In this document: in pieces, positions 26,690-38,829 of the stretch
Position numbering within the stretch: position 1 is the stretch's first letter
How the letters are laid out: each line of letters begins with the position of its first letter
Source: Homalodisca vitripennis
Taxonomy: Eukaryota > Arthropoda > Insecta > Hemiptera > Cicadellidae
Direction of reading: 5' to 3'
Length of the DNA stretch: 64,000 nt
Assembly: GCF_021130785.1 (NCBI RefSeq)
Contig: NC_060209.1
Coordinates: 19,305,501-19,369,500 of the forward strand
Notes under the pieces: generated by a model
What the model saw: only the letters and a program-made list of their open reading frames with translations
What the model was told of the DNA's origin: nothing
Databases searched by the model: none
Made by a program: the position numbers and the translations under genes

Positions 26690-29600
26690 CTTACCATAGT
26701 TCCATAAAAATACAAAAAGTAATGAAAAATAACTAATAAGCTAGTAGACTACAGTAATCATATGTTGTTTCATTATGTATTGGTAACATGTATGTAAAAA
26801 TTTATTTATTGGGAGAAATATATTTTTCAGGCTTCCCTAATTATGACAATATGTACATTTGTAAATTGCATTTGGAGCATTTCTACATTTTCTTTCCCCA
26901 TTTATACGACAATTTTAGTAATCAAAGAAACATTTCCTAAAGTCAATTTCTGGAAAAACACAGATGATATGCAAAAAGCTAAATACTAACTTTTAAGCCA
27001 CGAAAATTACTATTGAAATATAAAATTGATATAGGAATACTTCAATTAATAAAGCATCATGTGGCAAACATAGTAGTAAATAGGTATTACTTTACTTATT
27101 TTTATAGAGCCTATAGTTTAATACAAAATAGTATTAACAATTATAAATACAAAAAAGGTTTTATACTTTAAAACACGTAACTTGTTTATAATCTTACAAA
27201 CGACTTCTAGCTTGTACATTCCAGTTAATGTTTTCAAGGCTCGGTATTTTTCTGGAATGCTTAAATACGAGATGTGCTTAAGCGTTAATGAAGGTAATAA
27301 CAAAGCACAGTTACACATTATTACGAGTATGTTATGGTGACTGCTTTAAACCATTACTGGCTATGTATTTAAACGTAAAGGTGGATACATTTATATTAAA
27401 CCTTCTTTGGTTGTATACGTGGGGAATTAAAATTAATTAAATGAATAACTTAGCCATTATACATGATCATAGTTGAATATATATTCGGTATTAATCACGA
27501 TAGAAAAGATTTTTGTTTTACTTTTCTAATGATTTTTACAAGAATTTCACATCTTACTTATACTCAAAAATATTTAATCTTTTAAACAGCTATGATATGT
27601 CGTTTTTATTTAACGAGCGTCCAACGTTAACTTAGCTCACGAGACGTACTTTTTAAGTTGTTAAGTTGTACAATATATAAAGCAATTGGATTCGTTCTTT
27701 GGAAAATGAAATATATATTTACACGCTTTGGAGTGTTTCTTTAAAAATTACGGGATAAATCATACTGGTTTCTTTCATTTTTTTGCAAGGAAGGATTACT
27801 TCAGGTTAACTCAGATTATTATTCGTAACTTTTAATTTTGTACTATGAACTAAGTCATAGTAATGTAAACTTACACATATGTGATTTAGGCTGAATATTA
27901 ATGATCTAACAATGAGATATTGAGCTGAAACAATAACATATTAAAGTGCCTGAGAGATCAATTAATTACCAAAAAGTAGCTTAGCTACTATTAAGAAATC
28001 GATGATAAACCGAGAGGTTCAAAAGAATTTATGTAGTGCGCAACCCTAAGATTGTATTAATAAGTTGTTAATATTTAATGTCTAATTTTCCCAAATCGCT
28101 AACTCCTACAAATGACATAGATTCGTTTTAAATAAACCAAATACTCATCATCACTACTCAGGCTGTGTTTGTTCTCAATAACCATTAGCTTCATTAAAAG
28201 ATCACACATTGCAATATGAATGAATAGAAAGAATCTGTCTTCTTATCATATTATTGGACATCATTTAAATTAATCTTTTTACATTAAGTTTATAAAGGTC
28301 ATATTTTTATAAAATACTGAATTAAAAATATGAAGTATAGCAATGTGAAATAACGATGAGGTTACGTCGTTAGCATTTCTTTACTTTGATTGTGTATATG
28401 TTAGAATAAAGTTCTTGTTGTTACTTGATGGCGAATATGTTAGAAGCAGACAGTAAAGGTGGCAAGAGAATGATGGATTGTCGGAAACAAGGTGTGAAAG
28501 ACAAGTGGAAGTTATGATGCCATGGATTCCTCACACGTTTTGCTGTATCTTTCATTTTATCAGATAACGATAAGACTTCGACAAAGATTGATGTCTTTAA
28601 GAAATATACGCATTGTTCTTGATCTTTTGGTTTGATGGTTTAACATTTTGTTGTTGACTAGAAAATCCAAAACTGCATACTTTACTGTATAAGTTTATCA
28701 TTCGTTTTTAAATCATTAGATGAAACTAAATTATTCGAAAGTCAGGCAAAAGTCAAAGTACAAACCAGACGCTGTGAAACGCTTAGTGTACTCCTATTAA
28801 TTCGGTGAAAAGTTTCCTGATTTTGCATTTTTAGATTCGATTACAACAAGAAAAACTGTATTTTTAAAGCTTTAAGAGTATAGACTATTATTAGGTAATA
28901 AATGTTTAGTAAGGAAATAAGGAAATTTCTACATTAGTCATGCATGAAATTACAATACATATGTTATGATCAACTAAATATATTAGTTTAAATTAGCTTT
29001 AACATGATTTTAACTATAGCTATTTTACAGCAATACTCACTACAATATACGCAAATTAGAAGCTATTTACAAGGCATAGTTATAATAGGAGTATTATTTT
29101 TTTAGGGTTATATTATTATTCGGAATATTAAACAAGCAGTAATCGCAAAGATAAATTCCTTAGAACCAAATTTCTACTTACTGTACAAGTTAATCTGGTG
29201 AAAAACATATAATATATGCTCAACTCTAATTAAGAGATCTTACTTAGTACATGAGGTTGTAATTATACTTATATAGCATGCCCTAAATTAAATCCTTGGA
29301 AGTTCTAAGAATAGCCCAATTATAAATGTAATAACAATTAATAACATTATTAAAATTAATTTAACTACTCTCTGTCTTTTAGTATACATTTGTACACCAC
29401 CAAACAACAATATTTCCAGAATTAAGTAAGGATTAGTAATTATACTGTATATATTTAATTTTTTATTATTTTAAATACAAATTTCCGTAGAATTTTTATG
29501 TTTTGCTATGAACAGGAAATATTAAGCCAAACAGTGGATGGCTAGAGTGGTAGGAAATGAGAGAATAAACTGGCGTGGAATGTAAAAAGCTAACTGAGTG

Positions 29601-31260
29601 GAAATGGAACAGAATGGAACGGATATAACGCGTTTTGCATTCTTGCCGTAGTTCATGTTTGTTTTCATTTAACGAACAGTACAACTATTTTATTCATGTT
29701 TTTTTCCACACAAACCATCATATGAGCAGAATTCCTATACATGGAATGTTCGATATATTGTAATGTTCTTAGATACTTACTGTAAAAATACGAGCAAAGA
29801 TTTAAACATAACGTCTTGTGTATTTTATGGGAGATCATTATATACAAATTAGAAATATTATAAAAATGTATTTATTAATTTGTGTTAGTTTTTTATATGT
29901 ACTCCGTTTTATAAATATAAATATCTAGATGTTATACAGAGTTTATGACTTATTATAATAGTGTGCTCCTTAAAATCATAACCTTACCCGTTATACAATA
30001 AGAATTATACGCCTATATTATACGGAAAGTGTAAGCAAAACAGGAAAACATAATTTTTATATGATATATATATATAATATATATATACATGCACCTTTGT
30101 TAATCATTGTGTTATAGGACTCCGATCTAAGTCCTCTTATCTTTCAATAGTGTGTTTAAAATGTTATAAAGGTCTTCATTCATTCTGAATACCATTTTAA
30201 AACCCATAACATACATATATGCTGATATTATATTAAAAATGTATAGATTATTTTGTTTTTTAATAAAAATACTAAATCAATCCTTTTTATATGTAAATCC
30301 TAATATTTTATACTCAACTATCGTTAATTTTGCATCTTGGTTGAAAATAAACAAGAAATAAGGTAATGGAAATGGCCCACATTGAGAGCTGCCGTTTATT
30401 CAGTGTTTGCATTCATTGTTGGCTATTTGCTGAGAACCTCAATGTGGACCTTGTCTTGTCATACTGAATAGAAATAGGTCATCGTATCTGTATTTGAGCA
30501 CAGCTGTTATAATATTTATCTCGAAGTAGCGTCGTAATGATGATACCAGATAGAATTTTAGCAGTGTTCTTTCTAGGAAATGTATTGATTACTGGTTGAT
30601 AGCTGTCCTGTAATAATTAAGTAGATTTTTAAATTCCTTAAATATATAATATTTATTTAAAGATTGCTTTTAGATTAGCTAAAAGTTTACATCGATTAAA
30701 TATTGAAGTGGTATCAAGAAATGAAATGCATATCCTTAGTGATAAACTAAACTTACTCCATTCAGCTCAGAAATACTTCATTATTACTTTTATTTAACTT
30801 ACTCACCATAAATGTGTGATGGTAATATAAAAGTTAATTTATTTAGAAGGCTGAAAGTCAATGAAGTAATTTGTAATTAATTGGTATTACCAACTTATAC
30901 CAATCGAGTCTCACAGATCACCAACACACAGGAATGTCGAGAGAGTCAATATTGGTTGCAACATTACTGATGCCATAATCGGAAACCAGAGAATCCTTCA
31001 TCTACCATTCCCATAGCTGTTTGCTGACTTCGCTCGTTTACGATGCATCATGTCACCGCTACAGTCAAACACATACTGTCAACATTGCTAGGGTGGCAGA
31101 CTATCGTTCCATATGTTACTTATCGTAAGAAATAACGCTTGGTAAAGCTTAATGGCGTTTAACACAAATTAAATTTGGGTGTTTAGGTAATACTAAGTAT
31201 ATATTTAAAACTAATCAGAGAAATTTCAATTGAACTTGTAGTGAAACCACAATCCATAAA
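26690..31260. other. gene-free AT-rich stretch
   Basis: Only short chance open frames and a TATA-rich run near 30,060-30,090 are visible. Confidence 0.55.
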
Positions 31261-31274
31261 TAACGTATAAGTAA

Positions 31275-31700
31275 TGAACAAGACAAGTTCAATGAAGGAA
31301 AACAGGATTTTTCCGGACATTTACCATCGTTTAATAAAACAAAAAAATCAATTAAACCACGTTTCGAAATTTGAAGATTGCCGTAGGTTTAAGGTCGGGA
31401 AATGAAAACCAATTGTGTGACCTGTATTCTGTAGTTCAGTTTTAATAATTAATGTTTTAGAGTTAGTCAAGTTCACACAGAACATGGTGGTCGTGATTCT
31501 TGACTCACAGCACTCTGGTATGATTTGCTTATTATAACATAAATTGTAACTATGGGTTAGGTTAGTTAATCGCCTGAAGAAGAGATCAGATTGCAGATTT
31601 CGAAACGTAGTGTTAATAATTTTTCGTATCATATCACAAAAGATGGAAAATATCCAAAAAGTTCCGGTTTCTTCATATTCCTTCCATCGTCTAAAGCAAA
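31275..31700. mobile_element. inverted-repeat element with CTGAAGA...GAAA motif
   Basis: The left end has GAAGGAAAACAGGATTTTTC, CGG then ACGTTTCGAAATTTGAAG. The right end has, in opposite orientation, CTGAAGA, a six-base stem, GAAACG and then GGTTTCTTC. The two ends are related by inversion over about 100 bp. On the right side CTGAAGA is at 31,574-31,580, the stem halves GAGATC and GATTTC at 31,582-31,587 and 31,596-31,601, and GAAA at 31,602-31,605. Related ends lie at 33.65-33.92 and 35.23-35.35 kb. The style recalls Penelope-like element termini. A 131-codon minus-strand open frame inside has no recognisable domain. Confidence 0.6.
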
Positions 31701-31704
31701 CTTT

Positions 31705-32233
31705 AAACAATGGACTAGTACAATAACAGACTAAGTCAACCATTTATTTTTATGATTCATGTATAAACGGACAGTCCAGGAGCTGATGGCCAATTTTTAT
31801 TATACAAGCAAACAACTGGGCTTTCTTTGATATGAAAAGAACAATTTATTGACCTAAACCTAAGAGTTAAACTGATTTCCAGCCACGTTAGTCTTAGTGG
31901 AGGTTATAAAAAGGTTTAAACCAAAGTAACGATGGTTTTACTATTAAATAATATTTTTTTAGTTTGACAAACCGTTTTTTAAGACCAACCACCAGCGTGT
32001 GATACATAAATAGCGTCAACCACATAGTGATATTTAAAGAGGCATTTTCATTCTCTTTATCAGGTTGTCCTGTATGATATAATTATACAATTTATATGTT
32101 TGATCGTCGGATTTTAGTATATCAAGGTGAGGAAATATCTGAGAAAAAGAATGATCTTTTCTAGTATTATACCTCTTTGATAACATCCCAATTTTACCTC
32201 CTTGTAATTGGTGCGACTACAAATTGTTTTGAA

Positions 32234-32299
<66 letters not shown>

Positions 32300-33640
32300 T
32301 ATAATAAATAAATATATATATATTATCTATATATATATATATATGTATGTATAAGTATATACATCTTTTTCCTAATTGGATTTTTTTCCTAATTGGATGT
32401 TAGCAAAAAGATAATATGTATTATATGCACGTATCGTAAGTATATATTATGGTAAAATTAAAACGCAGATAATAATCAAATATATGTTATACTGCAGTTA
32501 CTTAGAACTAACCATATATTATTAATTAGTGGATAATTATAAAGCACTCCAGTATAACATATATTTTAAAGCATCTGAAGTTGAGTTTTACCATAATTGT
32601 AGCAATCAAATTCTGAAATCCATGAATGAACTTAATTATACATAAGAATGGAATAGAAATCGTACTACACTCTGTAACCACTGTTAGGTTTGAACCATGG
32701 TGTTCTTTGGAAAAATAAGCTACAGGAAAAAACTGCGTATATCTAATCAGTATGTGTAAGATGGTTTCGAAGTCTTATGAAACCATCCATCAGTGTCAAT
32801 GCGTGCCAAGAATGTGTGAGACCTCTCACATATTTTCGATTTTCTTACACAACCGTATCCAGCTGTGACCTGTTATCTCTGTAATCAGATCACGTTTCCG
32901 AACATTTGTACAGCTTACTGTGTTTGAACAATCGGTCATTAAAAAGCTCGGTTTTTACGCATTCTAATTTCCTTTATTTTAAATGAGGTAAGATATCAGT
33001 GTTTTCAACTACCCACTCCTAGTATTTGAAATATATTAAATTTCTGAATAAAAATACCGACATACTCTGATGAGTATTTAAGATCAGTGTTCTAGCAAAA
33101 CTAAAGGATAAAGATGGTTTAAAATTTTACACTGTTTCATATTGAACACAAATTAAGATCTATTAGAAGCAACTTGCTCTTAATCACTATTCATTTTCGC
33201 TTACGTACTCGTTTGTAGTGCTTTCTTTCAACATAATATTTTAATTTATAAAGAAATTATAAAATCTAAAACGTTCATAATGAGGGGTCACATGATTTTA
33301 AATTAATAATTTTACAGCAGTAATCAGTTTTACTAGTGAAAATCTTAACAACCAAACAGCGCAGAGCCTTACACATTTTTAAAAACTTTATAAGGAGAGT
33401 TTATAACCATTTGATGCCTAAAAATATGTTTTAAATATATTGAACCAGTAATTAAAATGATTTAATAATTACAACATTAATTTCATAAAAAATATAGTAT
33501 ACATACATTGCAAAACTTCCAAGTCCCTTAAGGGTCTTTAACTTTTTTTATGTCTTTAATAATTTTTTTATAACATTATAAAATATGATACAGTTACAAA
33601 CTAACATGCTAATACTCCTTGTTTGAAGGTTATTTTTGAC
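31705..33640. other. gene-free stretch around an AT microsatellite
   Basis: Apart from the AT run at 32,237-32,345, nothing beyond chance open frames is seen. Confidence 0.55.
32237..32345. repeat. (AT)n microsatellite, interrupted
   Basis: About 55 bases of pure AT alternation, followed by shorter TA runs broken by AATA and CTAT. Confidence 0.95.
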
Positions 33641-33654
33641 GATGGAAGGATTGT

Positions 33655-33925
33655 GAAGGAAACAGGAATTTTCCGGACCAAAGCGTTGTGGCAACGCCTA
33701 AGTCAGGACCCTATGGTATGATTTGTTTATTTTAACCTAGATGTGTATATTATTAGGTTACTTATTACAAAGCGTTGTGGCACGCCTAATTAAAGAGATC
33801 AGATTGTAAATAGATCTACCTGAAGAAGAGATCAGATTGCAGATCTCGAAACGTAGTGTTACTGATTTCTTGTATCACTTAAGGAAGGCAAATTTCCGGA
33901 AAAATCCTGTTTCCTTCACATGCTA
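33655..33925. mobile_element. short element with 25-bp TIRs and CTGAAGA...GAAA motif
   Basis: GTGAAGGAAACAGGAATTTTCCGGA at the left and the complement of GTGAAGGAAACAGGATTTTTCCGGA at the right form 25-bp inverted ends with one mismatch. Before the right end lie CTGAAGA (33,820-33,826), the perfectly complementary halves GAGATC (33,828-33,833) and GATCTC (33,842-33,847), and GAAAC. An internal fragment of the same motif is duplicated just upstream at about 33,793-33,817. There is no coding content. Confidence 0.7.
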
Positions 33926-35225
33926 ATACTGTGAGTTTGAAAGTTTTGACCGAAAACTGTTTTTTGAGCGCAGCGAGTGCAATTGAATGATTAGACGACC
34001 TTCATTTTTTTGGTCTTGTTATTAAGCACAACTTTGTCCATTTAATCTTTGTTGTATCTCTTATAGTCCTGAAGATCCCTTCAGTGTCTCTTGTACCTTC
34101 GCCATATATCGTTGAATGGTTTCGTTGTGAGAACAGGAGGTAAATTCAGGTACAATCAATCATGTAGTGTTAAATGACTCGACGCTCCTTGATTAGGATT
34201 GTTGATTGATTGAAAGTGGGTATGGTGTTGATTAATCACAGAACAAAGAGGTTATGACAATACGTCATTTGCTGCAAACTGCCGATAAGCATGGTTCAAT
34301 AATTATCGCTGATGAACATGAATAAGGCGTACTAAAAGTAAAAGAAATGTTTTAATCAATGCAGAAGTATTATTATGTATTTCTGTTATTGTAATATAAT
34401 TGTAAGTATTTATTTTTGTTATCACTTCGTATTTATTGTTATATCATATCTATATGCTGTTTATTTGTTGGCTAGTTCTTCTGCTGTTGCTATTTATGAA
34501 TACATTTGTTATCTTGGCTTGTTCTCAGTACATGTATCTTTACATTCTAGTTTTGCACTACAGATATTGTCTCATTTCAAAATGGTGTAACCGTATATAA
34601 TAAATAAATAGGAAAATTCAAATACTAGTTATGCGGGACCGGCCATTTATTAGAAGCTGATGAATTTCAACTTTTTGTCTTATTGAAGGACTAGAAACAA
34701 AACTATCACATACGCTTCAGTATATATAATAGCGTATGGTTATATTTTTAACTCTTCAAACTAAAAAATATGATTTATGAATATTCATTTTTTTATTTTG
34801 TTCACAACTTTTCACAGCTATTTAGCCTAACGTTATTACAAGTAAGTGGTTCTTATCTTTCTTTTTTAGGTTCTGTGAAGTTGTAATATACAATTTGTAC
34901 TTTTATATCAAGTATGCACTAACCGGTGATTTATTAAAATTTAAAAGTATTTTAAAAATTGATTCCTACAATACCATTCTTCTACCTTGGGATCCTAAAA
35001 TACAGATGGTTTAATAGTTTACAGAGAATATCTGAATATTGAGTTGTTAATGTTACAAAATGCAGCTACATATTGCATTATAGATTGAGGCGTTAATTGA
35101 AGTGTCAGCTGGTGACAATCGTGTGCGTATCCACAAATTGATTGCAACTGCCTACTAATACCACATTTGACTGGTTTTGGTCGAAACCTAATATAATTAA
35201 AACATTTAACTTTAATAATTTGTTT
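33926..35225. other. gene-free AT-rich stretch
   Basis: No gene or clear element is seen. Short leucine/tyrosine-rich open frames are chance. Confidence 0.5.
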
Positions 35226-35346
35226 TTTACGATGAGGTTTGTGAAGGAAAAAATATTTTTTCCGGACATTTGCCAAATTTTGATACAAAACAATCGGTAA
35301 CATTACGTTTAAAAACCTGCAATCATATCTCTTTTACAGGTGAATA
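35226..35346. mobile_element. solo end of the 31.3/33.7 kb element family
   Basis: TTTGTGAAGGAAAAAATATT, TTTTTCCGGACATTTGCC, then ACGTTTAAAAACCTGCAATC resembles the left end at 31.3 kb. No matching second end is evident nearby. Confidence 0.5.
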
Positions 35347-35349
35347 CCT

Positions 35350-37385
35350 AAGGAAAAAATCGTTTACACTTGCTGTTTAACGATATTTTATTACATATCT
35401 GTAATAAAGAATTACAAACGAACAAGAAGAGTAATTTAATGAGAAGAGTGATAAATTTGCGATTATGTCAATTTCTCGTGTGCGGGGATTATAGGAGAAA
35501 ATTACAAGAAAAGTTAGAAAATACAATATTGGAACCACGTTTAAAACACAAATTACTCTTAGCTAAATATTTTTTTTTTACCCAAAAATGGAAAACAAAA
35601 TTCCAAACGCTGAGTAAGTACAGTGTAAAATATATTTGCAGTAGGAAATACGCAGTCTTCACACAAAAAAATTATTAAACGTAAGGATAAAAGAACTTAA
35701 AGTGAACGTGAAGTAAGGGCTAACAGAAGAGTCCAAAAATGCACATTACTATTGGTGCAAGAACCATCATTTGAATTGGAAATTAGTTGAGGGTTCATAT
35801 ATTATATTGGCAAACCAACCGATCAGCCAACCAGCAGTTGAATTTAGGATACTTTGGTTGCCAATTCACAAAAATGAACTAACAAAAAAATTAAAAGTAT
35901 CAAACAAATTAGAGATTTATAATTAAACCAATGCAGAGTTACAGTATGATGTTACAAACTTCATCTATAATAGACGAAATTCAAAATTTTATTTTCAATG
36001 CCATCATCACTGAAAAAAAACCTTTTCATTGGTTATTATAAGTTACCTAATTATTTATATAGAGAATAAATTTAATTTTGCTAAAACTGATTCTTGGATT
36101 ATTGGATATGGATAATCCATAATAATATAGACAAAGTGTGGGAAACTATTTTTGGATATTGTTTAATATTTGTAAATAAGCAAATAAGCTATCTAACACT
36201 ATATTCTATTACGCTTCTGTTATAATAATAAACCTTCATATCTCATAAATAGCTTAAGTTAAGTAACTGTAGTTTTGTATATTTTTATGTCTCAATAATA
36301 TGTTTTTTCGCTTTGAAAATAAAATCCATCAGTAATAATCTCTAAAAGGTGAACTTTTAAAGTTATTAAGCAAATTTCATAAAGTCTGGTGAAAAGAGAA
36401 AAAGTGTTAAGACAAAAAAGCTGGCTTGTAAAAATATAAAACTCAAACTGGCGGGCTAAGAAAAACAGACTCGTTTTACATGGCGATGAAATATTCTACC
36501 CTCTTGCTTATACATTTTTGTAAAATATTATGTTTCCTAAATTCAACAGTTTGAAAGTAACGGGTCAGTTCTACATATGCATAAGCAGTCGTATACAAAT
36601 CTTTTGATGCACTCGGCACAATAAAATTGGCAAGGATGAGTTAAAGAATGTTGCAGCAAAGTTTATTTGTAAACTCCTTAAAATGTATCAAAACAAAACC
36701 CTTAAAGAATAAAATGCGAAAAAAATAGCACGTATTTGCTGAGTACATTTTATTCAATGAGATATCTTTATGAGATAACTTCTGTTAGAATCTAGGTTCG
36801 TTCTTGCGGGATTAATTACTGTTTATGAGTCATTAACATTTTTAGCTTCCTGTCAACCCACATTTACTACAATGATATTGTAATGCTATTAGATTTACAA
36901 CATGTATTTGATTAAAAATGTAAGTTTTATTTAGTTCTTACATAACTATAAATATTGATAAGCTTTGTAGATAAAAATGTTCAAATACCTGATGAGAGAT
37001 TAACATATGATAATTAAACAGCTTGGTTCTCAGGAATAAATTACTTTGTTTTATAAAATATAATACATACCTCTGCAGTACAAGCAACCATGAGGCAGTA
37101 GCCATGAGCATGACTTACATATAACAGAGGATTATCTACCTATAGGATTAGGTACACTACAGTAATCATAAGCTGTATTACCACACTGTATTATTGCTAT
37201 TCACACCATCGTGTAAACTATAAAGCACCATTACTCATGGTCATCCATTGAAATCATAATCTCAAGCACAACTCATTACACAATTACACATCTACTTCTT
37301 ATCCTCAGTTATTCTACACTAAAATGCACTTGAGTTTTGATACCATACATACAATTGGATGTATTGATTTAGTTTGGGGAACCAT
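35350..37385. other. gene-free AT-rich stretch
   Basis: No gene is supported. The 102-codon open frame at 35,370-35,678 (plus strand) is lysine-rich, begins at a TTG in the shadow of the preceding repeat and shows no domain. Confidence 0.5.
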
Positions 37386-37389
37386 CTAA

Positions 37390-37431
37390 ATTATTAGTTA
37401 TCTGATATATTAATATCAGATATCTAATAAT
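37390..37431. repeat. hairpin, 19-bp arms and 4-base loop
   Basis: ATTATTAGTTATCTGATAT, loop ATTA, ATATCAGATATCTAATAAT. The arms pair over 19 bp with a single mismatch. There is no adjacent gene. Confidence 0.8.
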
Positions 37432-37634
37432 GAAACTAAGGCTAAATTGACCAAACGATTACGTGGAAATTTTCATGTTACCCATTTCAAACGCAGTAAA
37501 AAATTTTAGTATTGCCTTAAAACTCCTACTTCGCCCCCGTAATGTTAAATTCATACATCAAGGATATAAGGACGACGATATGGATAATTTTTTAAATAAA
37601 AAAGTTACTTTCGTACATTTTTTTAGTTTTATTT

Positions 37635-37861
37635 TTTTAAGAGAAGTCGATCCTCTTTTAAACCTCACTCTGCCCGTCCTTATGGGCCACTGGCCTGTGA
37701 GAGGGTATTATCAAACATAATAAGGGGGAGAGTCGATACAGTACAAGGTCGATGGTACTGATAAAAAGTGCGAGGGGCACAGACAGGATTCGAACCTGCG
37801 CTATCTCTCACTCAGACTTAAAGCCCAACGTCTTAGACCGCTCGGCCACCAGAACTCCCAA
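37635..37861 (-). mobile_element. class-II tRNA-derived SINE, copy 1
   Basis: On the minus strand it starts at about 37,860 with a tRNA-like head. The A box region is GGCCGAGCGGTC, there is a long variable arm typical of Ser/Leu tRNAs, and the B box is GGTTCGAATCC. The body reads GTACTGTATCGACTCTCCCC, CTTATTATGTTTGATAA and GGCCCATAAGGACGGGCAGA and ends near CTTCTCTTAAAAAAATAAAA. The same head and body are at 50.96 kb, and the body alone at 42.7 kb. The acceptor ends do not pair, so it is not a working tRNA gene. Confidence 0.88.
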
Positions 37862-38560
37862 TTATACCGTCAGTCTCCAAGAATATCTAAATCACGTTTT
37901 AGTCTGGTCTTGATGCCGTTTAGATAACATGTCACTGGTTAGTAAGGGTCAATCCATTACATTTTATCACAAGGTTTCTCCGATCACAGAGTATTCACAC
38001 TCTGCGGTGGAATGCTTTCCACAGTGGACGTGGTCAAGAACTTTTGAACCTGCCTTGCTTCCCAAACCAGTTCTACTTGATTGAAGGCGTTTATTAGGTT
38101 ATTAGGGTTACGCCTAGGGCAGTGGTACTTTGAGGTCTGTACTATACACACGAAGTCAAAGCACTATTTACAAGATGCCCTTTCCCTGTTCCAGGTAGTC
38201 ATTTTGTCCATATATTGTCCTAAATTTCTGGATAAAATGGCAGTGCAATTGTATGATAACTTTAGTCAATTAGTTTCCGCATCTTACCGAGCAAAGAATT
38301 CAACACTGAAACACTCTGTTAGATCAAAGTTTCTACCTCACATTTCAAAAATGTAACGAAAAAACATCTGGGTCATGGCCTATGGGCCCTCGGACCCAGA
38401 TCAACCTCCAATAACTCAGTTTTTCATGTAACACTTAAGACACGTGAGTCAGCCTAATACCGCATACACATAAAAACTCTCACCAATCATGCGCACAACA
38501 CAAAGCATGTTACATGCACCAAGAGACTTCCCAAAAAGACTTAGGAAAAATCAATACTAA
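37862..38560. other. gene-free stretch
   Basis: No gene is supported. A 91-codon open frame at 38,081-38,356 has mixed composition but no recognisable domain or neighbours. Confidence 0.45.
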
Positions 38561-38599
38561 CAGAAAGAAAACAAAAATATAAGCCAGGTTGTGTCTGCT

Positions 38600-38825
38600 C
38601 CTTAACGATCGCTCTGTTCCTACATTTATTTTTATCCCAGCCTTTCACCAGTCTAAACTTAGACTGTGTGTATGTGTGTCTATTTGTGTTATTGTCTATC
38701 ATATGCATTTTACTTTTAATTTTGTGTGTGTTTGTTTTGGTTTCATATTTCATGGTTATTTTTTGATACCTGAAGAAGAGGATGGATGCCAAACCTTGAA
38801 ACACAATGTTGTACTTTTGTAACAT
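38600..38825 (+). mobile_element. retroelement-like fragment ending in CTGAAGA...GAAACA
   Basis: The end carries CTGAAGA (38,770-38,776), a short imperfect stem (GAGG/CCTT) and GAAACA, the same layout as at 31.57 and 33.82 kb. The sequence before it is low in complexity, with GTGTGTATGTGTG-type stretches, and has no domain that I can name. Confidence 0.4.
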
Positions 38826-38829
38826 ATAA

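Noticed and set aside
31348..31743. 131-codon minus-strand open frame as a gene
   Set aside because: It lies across an inverted-repeat element, has no recognisable domain and no supporting start context.
37775..37861. Class-II tRNA gene (also considered at 51,095-51,180)
   Set aside because: A and B boxes are present, but the acceptor stem does not pair and the same body follows in several copies, so these are SINE heads.
38081..38356. 91-codon open frame as a host exon
   Set aside because: No splice-site pair, domain or homologous neighbour can be seen; the length is within chance for a 64-kb window.
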